This document shows positions 22,001 to 30,900 of a stretch of 64,000 nt of DNA, in pieces; the first letter of the stretch is position 1, and the number at the start of each line of letters is the position of its first letter. The translations under genes were made by a program, and so were the position numbers. Below the pieces are notes generated by a model, which was given only the letters and a program-made list of their open reading frames with translations, made no database searches and was not told the origin of the DNA. The stretch is from NCBI GenBank assembly GCA_947652115.1, contig OX393570.1, positions 14,479,968 through 14,543,967 of the forward strand. The letters run 5' to 3'. This stretch comes from Blastomussa wellsi (lineage: Eukaryota > Cnidaria > Anthozoa > Scleractinia > Plerogyridae).

Positions 22001-25000
22001 CACTGTTAATGGATTGCTTTGTTTGAGAAATGTAAAGAAAGAAAACAAATTTTCAACAGAGTTTACTTGTACTCGTGAGGGGCCTACATGTACATTTTAC
22101 TTTGACTAATCTTAATGCCCTCAAGCTCTACTACAAAATTAGTAATCAGTCCTTGAGGTAATAAACTACACACCTGCACAAAATACTTGTACTTTCTGAA
22201 GAGCCATATGACAAATATAATAAAGATGCTATAAATACATAAAGAAATCAATCGTCAGTGTACATGTATAACAACAGAACATTCAAAACCACATCAAGTT
22301 ATATTCAGTAAAACATCATAACAAACGGCAATTATTGACAATTAATTTTGAACTTTACAAGTATGTTTGCATAATTTTGGAAGCCATAACTGACCAAGAT
22401 TCACAACCTCTTGACTGTGTATATTCCTCAACAGTGTTCACATAGGACAGGGAGTCTACATTCAAAGCACAAGGTCTTCTGATAAATCTGAAGACATTCT
22501 GATTCATTTTCACTTAGATCCATTGCAGACCGTTGCAGCCAAGCTTTACAGGAAGACCATGTTGTCTTCCAAGCTTATTCTTTTACTGATGACCTTATTA
22601 ATAAAGCATACAATTACAAGCTTTTGACAGTCAGTCTGCTGTCTTTGACAGGTTAAAATTGAGTGATGAAATGAAACAAAATTAATTAATTAAAAAGAAT
22701 GTTGGAAAGGTTGACATTAAAGGTGCTAAAAGAATGTTTAACTTAACAGTATTGCCTCAGAAGTGGGCTGAGTTATCGCCGGCTTCAGCAGTTTTGGCTG
22801 TGTGCCATGATTCCAGTCTCTTTTGTTGGAAAAGTGCACTCTTGCAAACACAGACTTTTGTTTTAAAGATAGAACGCTTCTTATTTTATATGCCGACTTT
22901 AATTTAATAGTGTTAGACTTTTCGAACTTCTAATTTTGTACATTCAAAAACTATCTAGAATCTTCCAGAAGTTTAACTGTACCAGTTTAAACAAGTCATC
23001 TGTAGGCTGCGTAGCAAGTCCCTTGTCAGCTTTTTGTATTTGCATCATGGCTTGACAATTTGTTAGCTTGTTGTTGGTGATTTCTTGTCCACGGTGGGGC
23101 TATTTTAGTTGTCTTCATGCTGAATTGAAGCGACGTGTGGACTTCCTTGCCTGGCCTCTGTTTTAATTAATGTAAACAACAATGGCATCTGAATTGAAGT
23201 CAGTGACTGCTGTAGTTCCTTTGAATGGGAAGAATTATCCAACATGGAAGATACAGTGTCGGATGGCTCTGATGAAGGAAGGGTTATGGAACATTGTTGA
23301 TGGTCCTGAAGCTGTTCCTGGTCCGGAGAATGATAGGTACACAAAGTTCCTCGCACAAAGAAGTTGAGCGCTTGCAATAATCATGCTATCCGTTGAGCCG
23401 TCCCTATTGTATTCAGTTGGAGATCATGAAGACCTGGCCACTGTGTGAGGGAAGCTGGCAAACCAATTTCAGAAGAGAACATGGGCCAACAAGCTGGAAC
23501 TGCGTTGTATCTTTTCTCTTTGTGGCTGAAAAATGGCGAGTCTGTGCAGGACCATGTTAAAGCCATGATCAAGATTTTCGAAGGCTTGTGGTGATTGGAG
23601 ACCCAATTTCAGAAGAGGATAGTGTAGTGCATTTGCTAGCCAGTCTGCCAGACTTGCTCAACATGCTGGTCACTGCTCTTGAGGCCAACGTGGAGGTTCC
23701 AAAGTTTGAAGTCATCACTGAGCGATTGTTACATGAAGAACAGAAGCTAAAGGAACTGGGAGGTGTCAGAGCAGGCAATGAAGGAGCAATGACAGGAAAA
23801 CAGCGATCCAAGGCAAAAGGACCAAAGTGCCACCGCTGTGGAAAATTCGGTTATCTTGGCCGCCAAATTCAAACTGTCAGCTTGGTGACCAAGCCATCGT
23901 GACAAAATCACTCTTAACTGTGGAGAGGCACAGAACAATTTTCTTCATGCAAATTTTACTGTGTTACGACCTGTGGGGAAACCACAAAGCAACTAAAAAC
24001 AAATGAAACACTGAGAGTAAACTTCAACAACCCAAAACAACATGCAGGGTTTCGTAATTTCCCACCGTTTCTGGTGAAACTTCCCTAGGGGTAGCAGGGT
24101 AAAATTTGCATGATAAGAATTTTCCTGTGCCTCTCCACAAATGAGTGGTTTTGTCACGATGGCAGAGCTCTCAAGTCTCACGCAAACGAGTTCAATCTTA
24201 CGCTCTCACGCTGAAAGTATTATTTCTCACGCATTTAAGATTCCTTGCTGCTTTAGTGAAGTTCCTTCATAATAAACTATCTTTCACGATATAATTTAGT
24301 CCTCGTTTGCCTTTTACTCACTTAGAATTGTTGTTCAGAGCCAGCGTTTCTCCGGTCAGTGGGTTTAATGACTATTGCACATGTTCACATATGCTGACCG
24401 CAGACCGGTAACGTGGACTCTCCACACACAATGGCGGATTCCAGTTCAGAGTCGGACTCTGACTCTCCCGTCGTGAAGAAGGTCAAATATGCGGGAGCGG
24501 CAAAATACAAAAGCAAGTTCAACAAAGACTAGATAGTGAAGTATCCTTTTGTTTCTTCTGTCACTTCAGACAAATCTGTATTTCATTGTAATGTTTGCAA
24601 TCATACTTTGTCGTGTGCCCATCAAGGAGAAGCAGATCTTAAGCGCCATATTGCTAGCGATGGGCACACTGCACTCGCCAAGGAACAGGCAAATCAACCG
24701 GCGATCACAAGCTTTCTTAGACAGCCAAACTCCAACATCCAAGAGAAGGTAAAGACCTAGTATTACTAACGAAATACACATGTATTTATAATGCTCTTTG
24801 TTTGACTTTGTGTTTGGCAAATTGCAATGATATTTACAACATTAATAAAATATGAAATCATTTGGCCTTTGGTTTTATACTCTTAGCAAGGATCCCATTG
24901 TTATTTCAGGTCACCAGAGCTGAGGTAAAAATAGCAGTGCTGATGGCTGAGAATAATATTCCCCTGGCATTTTCTAACCACTTCAGTCGAATGCTCCCAA

Positions 25001-27565
25001 AACTATTTCCAGACTCAAAGATAGCACAAAAGTATTCCGCTGCAGCAACAAAGACCACATGTATGATTAATGGAGCAAGCTGGAAGACATGTGTGTTGAC
25101 ACTTACTATTATTTTGACAAGAGCACTAAGCGAAAGTCACTCTTGGTTGAATTTGCTGATTTTCTAGATGTTCAATACCGTCAAGTTATCAAACATGTGA
25201 ACACACGTTGGTTAAGCCTGGAAACAGCTGTGAGACGGAACTTGGATATGTATCCAGCATTGAAGAGCTATTTCCTTTCCAACACAGAGAGTAATCCTAG
25301 ATTCAAGCGCCTGAAACAACAGTTTGCAGATCCCATGGTAGAAGTTTACCATTTGTTTTTTCAGGCAGTGTTGCCAACATTCACTTTTCCAAACCAGTTT
25401 CTGCAGAGGGAGGATCCCTGCATTTATGCCGCCCATGGACCGTTGAATGACTTTGTTCGACGCCTTCTGGGCAAGTTTGTTCAGATTGACAAGATTAAGG
25501 CCGCAAAAACTGTTGACAAAGTAAATTTTGAAGGAGAAAGTCAACAGCTGAAAGACGGGCAGCTATTTATTGGCTTTGCAACCAGACAACTGCTTGACAA
25601 ACTTGTCGATGATGGTGACATAGATGAAAGGAAGAGAGATCAGTTTTACCAAGCAGTGCGTCACTTTTATCAACGAGCTGCATTAGAAGCTATTTTAAAG
25701 CTTCCTTTGCACGAAGATACACTAATCCATGCTAGATTTGTGGACTTTTTTCAGAGAGAGAATGCCTCTTTTGATGATGCAGAATTCTTTCTGAAGAATT
25801 ATCCTACAGTTCTGCCAACTACTGAGAGGGAAACCCACTTGCTTCAAGAAGAGTTTGTGGATTATCAGCTTCTAACTAATGAAGACATTCCCAAGAAAGT
25901 TTGGGATGAAGCCCAAATAAAGCTCTCAAATGAGGAAAATGAAGAGAAATCATCATACAGTTTTCGCATGGATGTGATCTGGGGATATCTGTCATCGTTG
26001 AGACTAGGAAATGGTAGCCATAAATTTGGTAGGATAAGTGACGTAGCCAAAACAGTTCTTATCCTACCACATTCCAATGCAGGTGAAGAGAGAGTTTTTT
26101 CTCTTATTAGAAAAAATAAAACAGCTTTTCGGCCTTCTCTTCAGGTTGACGGTACACTAGCCTCTCTGCTTACTATCAAAATGGCCAACAAAGAGTCATC
26201 TTTTGAACCACCTGCAGATCTGTTGAGCAGTGCCAAGAAAGCTACCTGGAACTATAACAAAGAGCATCTGACTCGGGGATCAGAGTGACAACATGTAGAA
26301 CAAGCGTTATAGCATGTTAATTAAATTTGACTTCACGATAAGACAGAAATGTTGAGAAAGAGTTGATATTGATCTGATGTAGTGATCAGAAGTTGACACC
26401 ATGTAGAAAAAGCGTTATGACATGTTTGTAAGTCAAACAAATTTTTTGACTTCTGGATACATGTAAGTCAGAATGTTAATACAGAGTTGATATTGGTCCA
26501 ATAAAAAGAAAATTCTGGGATCCAAACAGTTGCTTTTAAAGCATCACATTTCTGCTCAGAATGAAGGAAAACACGTCTTAGCTACTTCAATTTTTCAAAA
26601 TTTCCTGCGGGAGCATGGCCCCAGACCCCCCTACATGGGTGACGCCTTCCGCGTCACAAACTACGGCTACGCCGTAGAAAATCTCACTCTTTCCCAACAA
26701 ATCCAGGGGCGGATCCAGGATTTTTCTCAGGAGGGGGTGCACCACTAAGGAATTCATAATTGATGGGTGACGTAAGCAGAATACTAGTTATATTAGAAAG
26801 TCGCAGGTCATCTCAGGGAGGGGTGCGCACCCCCTGCACCCTCCCCCTAAATCCGCCCCTGAAATCAACTTGAGAGCTCTGCGATGGCATGATCACTAAG
26901 CTGACAGTTTGAACTTGGCGGTCAAGATAACTTGATGCGCATCCAACGAAAGCGGAATTTGAAACCTAGAGCCTGAAAAGTAGTGCTTCTCAAAAGGTTA
27001 GGATCAATAAACCTTGAAACCCAAGGCAAAGCCTATAGGAAGAAAAGTTATCAACAGCTTCCGTGAGCCAGTTTGGGCGAGATTAGGCCATTTTTGTGGA
27101 ATTTATGGAGCTTCGAGTGTGGACCGTTGGCGGACTAAGTTGCCAACCTTTCGCTTCGCTTTACTAGAAGGCAAACCTCAGAAAGTGAAGCTCGCCTAAA
27201 TGTCGACTCCAGGAAACACAAAGAGACACCAAAATAACGCAAGTAAAACACAAGTTAAGTCATAAAGAAAATAAAATCTTTGCGTACCTTTTTATAGTAT
27301 AGTCCAAAGAATTAGTTTAAGCTGTTAAGTTAATGTAATTTTTGAAATATAAGCATAAAATTAGGGACGTGCGGATAAACTGTTTCCCACCTGGCGATCA
27401 AGGAAAAAGAAGCAACAGTGAGCTTTACATTGGAAATCACTCTCTGAAAAATAACAACACGAATATTATATTAGTTGCATGCACATGGTTTAAAGTATAA
27501 CACAGGACATAAATACTTACACAATAGTGTTGGTTTTCAGTAAATAATGTACAATTACCCGCCAT
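7094..27565 (-). CDS. Class E (cAMP-receptor-like) seven-transmembrane GPCR, 14 exons, complete
   Basis: Exons in order: 27565-27521, 27443-27391, 22228-22174, 21552-21496, 20610-20547, 19071-18993, 18794-18705, 17105-17058, 16282-16204, 14919-14872, 14350-14268, 12667-12594, 7576-7506, 7261-7094. They total 1014 nt (337 residues plus TGA), and all phases close. Introns are GT-AG except the last, which is GC-AG. The N-terminus MAGNCTLFTENQHYC carries an N-glycosylation site. Seven hydrophobic helices follow (TM1 SLIASIFIIFVIWLF; TM2 LVLALSVAAFLDSVSYLL; TM5 YLCIIGLFVVYSYIFV; TM7 near QVLSSPLVGVLNAIVFG). The TM3 cysteine (LCDFQAW) and loop cysteine in GAWCWI can form the usual disulfide. DKFEKYYHLVSWGVP with GAWCWI matches the Dictyostelium cAMP receptor family; GPR157-like receptors are a more distant alternative. 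The C-tail is Ser/Pro-rich. It is a plasma-membrane G-protein-coupled receptor of unknown ligand. Introns hold most of the repeats between 7.5 and 27.4 kb. The start codon is the first ATG before a splice donor 45 nt downstream. Confidence 0.9.
8260..8961 (+). pseudogene. CR1-like LINE N-terminal region with a 2A-like peptide
   Basis: The frame begins near the element start and contains MDVEPNPGP at about residues 47-55, encoded near 8398-8424. This fits the ribosome-skipping 2A consensus D-(V/I)-E-x-N-P-G-P. It is preceded by a hydrophobic run (LTCLVLPIDLTLH), as in 2A and signal-like leaders of other animal non-LTR elements. A basic stretch (RRRVGRRVRERRARY) and a low-complexity linker follow. 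The beginning of the endonuclease (FLNFAVFNSRS) lies in this frame, after which the frame is lost. A second frame carries the continuing TKTWLNDAD block around 8945-8975, so at least one frameshift separates them. Confidence 0.65.
8962..10983 (+). pseudogene. CR1-like LINE endonuclease-reverse transcriptase
   Basis: The apurinic-type endonuclease domain shows the conserved blocks VYRPPYSS, LVISGDFNLHLDD (catalytic Asp/Asn) and ISDHFIIQC (catalytic Asp-His). A linker leads to the RT start (LKKPGLDLVYQNFRPVSNLP). A TAG at 10390-10392 interrupts the frame, which continues in phase with FQSGFRKYHSTETALL, LLDLSAVFDTI, CGVPQGSCMGPILFTLY and GYADDTQIYLS. A final shift near 10970 leads into a short, apparently deleted thumb region. 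It normally nicks DNA and primes reverse transcription from the target. This copy is broken. Confidence 0.85.
10985..12368 (+). pseudogene. C-terminal domain of the CR1-like LINE, split by a nested LINE
   Basis: Coding blocks ITPALIDLHWLPATF, SLHNQNPSYINDLL and TLGDRAFAHAAPVLWNSLP are typical of the CR1/L2 C-terminus. At LTIRT the frame runs into the nested element at 11366. It resumes after 12293 with LAIFKKELKTFLFKKAID and ends at TAG 12366-12368. The two halves are separated by a 915-bp insertion flanked by a 13-bp duplication. Confidence 0.75.
11366..12280 (+). mobile_element. 5'-truncated Tx1/L1-like LINE nested in the CR1-like element
   Basis: It is bracketed by a perfect 13-bp target duplication AACTATTAGAACA (11353-11365 and 12281-12293). 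The insert encodes the C-terminal part of an L1/Tx1-type ORF2: KLRAFQFKLLYRRIATNDFL, then a zinc-knuckle-like CSFCEEQKETLVHLFWTC, ending at TAG 11939-11941. A 3' UTR with GTAAGCATTGTTAGCA-like tandem motifs follows, then an A-rich tail just before the duplication. Truncation to 915 bp is typical of target-primed integration. Confidence 0.85.
13020..13390. repeat. Degenerate tandem repeat, GTGGAGTATTCA-type unit
   Basis: Between about 13140 and 13300, variants of ACCTGGAGTATTCAAGAGTATTC separated by TTTGAATA and GTGATG recur every ~60 bp. No coding potential. It lies in intron 11 of the receptor gene. Confidence 0.5.
13437..13662. repeat. Tandem repeat of ~88-bp G-rich unit
   Basis: Three imperfect copies of CTGCTCCTTTCT...AGATCTCGCCTCTTTGTG...CCTATTGG..GTATTG followed by a G-run. 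A related copy lies at 12955-13035. Poly-G and poly-C tracts near 12945, 13590 and 13708 flank or lie within the units, so the assembly may be unreliable here. Confidence 0.6.
13984..14094. mobile_element. Near-perfect foldback hairpin (52-bp arms, 7-nt loop)
   Basis: Arm 13984-14035 and arm 14043-14094 are inverted copies with a single mismatch (G versus C in the CACTTCG(G/C)AAAATACC segment). The loop ATGCTTA is only 7 nt. This is a MITE-like foldback element inside receptor intron 11. Confidence 0.8.
15158..15415. repeat. Two tandem copies of a 129-bp unit
   Basis: The block starting GGGCGAGG(G/A)TAGTCCTGAG at 15158 is repeated at 15287. The copies differ at only a few positions, including TGTC(G/A)GTGACAGCG and GTGAA(T/G)AGTTG. 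The unit contains CTGACGTTTCGATAACC. It lies in receptor intron 9. The function is not recognised. Confidence 0.75.
15680..15775 (+). repeat. LINE 3'-end fragment with (GAT)n tail
   Basis: CAAGCCCCATAAAGGCAAATAAATGTT followed by about eight GAT triplets looks like the 3' terminus of a CR1/L2-type LINE or a mobilised SINE. Nothing coding is attached. Confidence 0.4.
17236..17783 (+). mobile_element. tRNA-derived SINE expanded by an internal minisatellite
   Basis: The head has an A-box-like GGCCTAATGGTTAGTG and a B-box-like GAGTTTGAGCC, as in tRNA-derived SINEs. A conserved core (GTTGTGTTCTTGGGCAAGACACTTCACT) and tail (ATGCTGGCGGG, GGTAACCCTGC, CAGGGGGAGTAG) follow. Between them the CACCCAGGTGTAT segment is amplified twelve-fold. 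It sits in receptor intron 7. I see no intact tRNA fold, so this is not a tRNA gene. Confidence 0.7.
17356..17703 (+). repeat. 29-bp VNTR, 12 copies
   Basis: Twelve head-to-tail copies of a 29-base unit (CTTCACCCAGGTGTATCAA...) total exactly 348 bp. Copies differ mainly at one C/T position (GCTACCGG or GCTATCGG) and at the last two units. It creates three overlapping open frames on the + strand, none of them real genes. Confidence 0.95.
18291..18328. repeat. (TTAA) microsatellite
   Basis: About nine TTAA/AATT tetranucleotides in a row in receptor intron 7. This is simple sequence only. Confidence 0.8.
19200..20215 (+). pseudogene. DIRS-like retroelement fragment
   Basis: Around 19975-20085 the + strand encodes GKANQVADTLSCFQFQRF followed by APQANLVPTRIP. 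This matches the end of the RNase H region of DIRS-type elements (VADxLSRFQ...FR..AP.A..P). Upstream sequence is degenerate, and I recognise no integrase, recombinase or terminal repeats. It lies in receptor intron 5. Only a fragment is supported. Confidence 0.4.
21781..21960 (-). mobile_element. tRNA-derived SINE, minus strand
   Basis: Read on the minus strand it starts GGGAGCAGGATTGGCACAGT (A box), then GGGTTGATTCCCGGA (B box), GGGTTGAGTT, and ends CCTCGAGAGGTTTTT-like sequence, then CTCCGGTTTTCCCC. This is a second SINE family, distinct from the one at 17236. It lies in receptor intron 3. Confidence 0.65.
23182..23849 (+). pseudogene. Ty1/copia gag fragment
   Basis: An ATG frame (MASELKSVTAVV) encodes a UBN2/gag-like start, NYPTWKIQCRMALMKEGLW, and is then broken by a TGA at 23365 and further shifts. 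A later frame gives LLASLPDLLNMLVTALEA and a basic linker ending in the first half of a zinc knuckle (CHRCGKFG). The knuckle is cut by a foldback element starting at 23850. No protease, integrase or RT follows on the other side. It lies in receptor intron 2. Confidence 0.65.
24431..26288 (+). pseudogene. hAT transposase with catalytic-core deletion
   Basis: Exon 1 (24431-24748) starts MADSSSESDSDSP and holds a BED-type zinc finger (FHCNVCNHT ... LKRHIASDGH). It contains an in-frame TAG at 24530-24532. An intron 24749-24909 (GT-AG) leads to exon 2 from 24910. The frame breaks near 25075, between CMINGA and LEDMCVDTYYYF, where hAT transposases normally carry the first acidic residues and the central Cys/His block, so several hundred bases seem deleted. 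The remaining 399-codon frame ends with the hAT dimerisation region (ILPHSNAGEERVFSL). It would bind ends and catalyse cut-and-paste transposition; this copy cannot. Confidence 0.8.
26704..26861. mobile_element. MITE with CAGGGGCGGAT ends, copy 1
   Basis: A 158-bp element with CAGGGGCGGATCCAGG at the left and CCTAAATCCGCCCCTG at the right, bordered by AAATC on each side. It is inserted inside the hAT element. Confidence 0.7.
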
Positions 27566-27932
27566 CTTGTGTTCGGAATGATTTGCAACTGGGGAGGGAG
27601 GGGAGGCAGTTATTTTTATTGACAGCTAATCCTTTTCATGGAACAGCCCGAAATACTCTATTTTAAGGAAAAGATAACCTTAGTGAAATTTAACTACTAA
27701 AACTGTTAAATGCATGCTTCTGTTCAGTGTACCTAAACACTAACAAACTTAAAATGTTGTTATCAACCCCCTCCCCCCCCCCGCACTCCTCCCTCCCCTC
27801 CTCGTTCCTTGAACAGTTGGACGTCATCGTCATCACGTCCTCGTGATGTTCTCGCTTACAAATGCTCTTTGTGCGCGTTGTGTCTTTGATCCACCCTGAT
27901 TTCGAATCCTGATCTGCTGTTGGTGTACAAAG
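27566..27932. promoter_or_regulatory. Divergent promoter region between the GPCR and the SLC19 gene
   Basis: The start codons of two head-to-head genes are 367 bp apart (27565 on -, 27933 on +). The interval contains C-rich tracts around 27770-27805, is relatively GC-rich near 27820-27890, and has no obvious TATA box. A shared bidirectional promoter is inferred from spacing only. Confidence 0.45.
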
Positions 27933-30900
27933 ATGGAGTTTTGGCTCAAAGCTACTTTACTTCTTTGTTCATATGGGCTCTTAAAGGAATTGAAACCCTC
28001 GGAACCTTTTCTGACGCCGTATTTGAAAGCGCCACCGAAGAATCTCACAGAAGAACAACTGGACAACCAAATCTACCCTGTGTGGACGTACTCTTATCTT
28101 GTGACACTGTTCGTGGTGTTTTTAGTGACAGATCTTTTGAGATATAAGCCGGTAATAATAACTGAAGGTCTGGCTTATTTGACAACAAGAATACTTTTGA
28201 TTTGGGCGAGTGGGGTATTAGCTATGCAATTCATGCAGTTCGCTTATGGTGTTGCCACTGGTGCCGAAGTCGCGTACTATTCTTACATTTATGCAGTTGT
28301 TGACAAGGATCACTACCAGAAAGTGACAAGCTATACGAGAGCTGCAGTCCTTTTAGGAAGAATGCTATCTGGAGTGATTGGCCAGCTTCTAATATCGCTG
28401 CAAGTGACTGACTACCTAACTCTAAATTACATTTCACTTGCAAGTGTATCTATTTCCTGCATCGTCACGCTTCTTCTACCAAAGGCCTCTGGGAACGTTT
28501 TTGGAACCAGAGTGGAAGAGCAAGAACCAATCATCGCACAGCAACAAAATGGTGTATTTTCTTCCTGGAAAAGAACAATGTCTACCATGTTTCGTGATTT
28601 TGTACTGTGTTATTCTGACAAACAGCTACTCCGCTGGTCTCTTTGGTGGGCCTTTGCAACATGTGGGGAATTTCAAGTGGAAAATTATGTGCAGAATTTA
28701 TGGGACATTATCTACCCCTCGCACAAGCACAAAATTTATAATGGCGGCGTGACTGCTATCTCACACCTGGCAGGGTCTTTGGTAGCCATTGCACTGGCAT
28801 ATGTCAAGGTTAACTGGTCCTTGTTTGGAGAGTTGTGTCTTGGTGTGGTGTCAGTGGCAGATGCATTCTTCTTGTTTCTGAGCGCACAGACCAGCAGTAT
28901 TTGGATGGCATATCTTATGTACGTCCTATTCCGTACGGCATATACTTTTCTCATAACAGTAGCAAGGTATGTACTATTGTATGGCTTGGAGTGATACCAT
29001 CTTACCGGTAAAACTTAAAATGATTCCTCCAATTTTAAAGTGTTTGGCATTTAAACCTGGAAATGCTTATTCAGGAGCGGATCTAGGGGAGTGGTGACTG
29101 GGGTGTGCACAACACCCCAGTCACAACTAGTAACTAGTACACAACTAACACAACTAGTGTTCTGCCATAAAAAAAGAAACAAGCTGTGGTTTATGTGTTG
29201 AAGTAAAACATGTGATGACGTGTAATAATTTATGTAAAATGCCGTAAAAATGATATTTTGGCACTGAATTTCAAAGCATTACATCATTCCTTAGTGGTGC
29301 ACCCCTCCTATGAAAAATCATGGGTCTGCCCCTGTTGTTGTTGTGTTGATGTTGTTATTTTTGGTGTTACGTTTAGCCTGCAGATTGCCAAACATGTAGA
29401 GATGACCAGATTTGCCTTGGTGTTTGGAATAAACATGTTTGCTGCTCTACTACTACAAACGATTCTGACAAGCATTGTAGTGGATAAACGAGGGTTAAAC
29501 CTTCCAGTTACAACACAGGTAGTAATGCCTTGAGTTATAAAGGGGCACTGTTATTAATGTAACAGGGTTCGTACACTTCTTAGCTTTTGAAAATCCATGA
29601 CTTTCCATCACCTTTTCCGTCACTTTTCCAAGTTTTCCATGACCTAAATTTGACCATTTTCACGGAAACCATCTTTCATTTTGGATATGTTTTTACCATT
29701 TTCTTTGTGCAAAAACCTAATTTATTTTGTACCCATTGATGCTTGGAGATTTTTTAAAAAAATGTGTTGTTTTGTAAATTTTTGGTCAGTTATGGGCTAA
29801 ATCTGCTCCAAATAGCTCCACACTGAATTAATTTTTGTAAAATAAAATAAAGGCATACCACGTTTTCTACTAGCATCCCATTTTATTAACGAGATGTCAG
29901 CTCGGGCATGCACACGAATCAAAATTTTGATATAATGTAGTTTTTAGACAAGAAAGTGACCCACCTCTTGAGGCTTTTCGTTTATATTTATTTAATTATT
30001 TATTGCTTTAATTTCTTTTTTTCTTATCTTGGTGGTGCACTCGTTGGCCCTTTGCTGGGCTTTCTTTCAGTTCAAGAATTTCCAAGAAAGCATCAACATG
30101 GAGAAAACTTAACATGGAGTAGCCACTGGTATATGAGGGAAATTTTCCCCAGTTTTTGACTGAAATTTTGAAGCATTTTTGTGCATATTTCAAGCTACAA
30201 GTTACAACACAATCACTCCAGCACTTACAACACAATCACACAACACAACACAATACACAATACACAATACACTTACAACACAATCACACAATCACTTACA
30301 ACACAATCACTCCTACAATTACTCCAGCTCTTTGCAAATTAATCTCCATTCCCGATTTTGCAAAAGGCGTTAACCTGTAATTCTCAGAATGCTAAAAGAG
30401 AAACCTCGCGACCGATCTTCAACGTTTCCAAAAATAAGGAATTGTTGTCCCTGGTCAAAGCATTATGTTGGCTCAAGTGGGATTTCAAGCCTCGCTAGGA
30501 GAGATTGGCTTGTATGCCATGTGTACCCATTGATGCTTGGAGAGTTTTTAAAAAAATGTGTTGTTTTGAACATATTTGGTCAGTTATGGGCTAAATCTGC
30601 TCCAAATAGCTCCACAATGAATTCATACGCTCAATGTGCTCCAAATAGCTCCACACTGAATTAATTTTTGTAAAATAAAATAAAGGCATACCACGCTTTC
30701 TACTGGCATCCCATTTTATTAACGAGATGTCAGCTCAGGCATACCTATTTTAGTTGGAGCTGATGACATCAGAAGTACAACAAAGGTCAGCGTTGGCCAC
30801 AGCCAGTTACGGTCAGCACAGGCATCAATAGCCTGTGAACAGGCTCTGGGAGTGGACAGGGGATGGTGGAACCTGTTGACAAAACGTTCAAGACGCTATT

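Larger units (their letters stand above)
24163..26881 (+). mobile_element. hAT-superfamily DNA transposon
   Basis: The terminal inverted repeat CAGAGCTCTCAAGT (24163-24176) is matched by ACTTGAGAGCTCTG (26868-26881). It is flanked by CGATGG on both sides (24157-24162 and 26882-26887). It encodes a BED-finger hAT transposase on the + strand and carries a nested MITE near its 3' end (26704-26861). It resides in receptor intron 2. Confidence 0.85.
23850..26931. mobile_element. Long-armed foldback MITE, split by a hAT insertion
   Basis: The left part is 23850-24162 and the right part is 26882-26931. The sequence GTTATCTTGGCCGCCAA at 23850 and its downstream ~110 bp reappear as an inverted copy. 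The inner part is 24089-24162 (ending TTTTGTCACGATGG) and the outer part is 26882-26931 (CGATGGCATGATCACTAAGC ... AAGATAAC). The hAT element at 24163-26881 interrupts the right arm. Without it the MITE would be about 360 bp with arms of ~120 bp. Confidence 0.75.
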
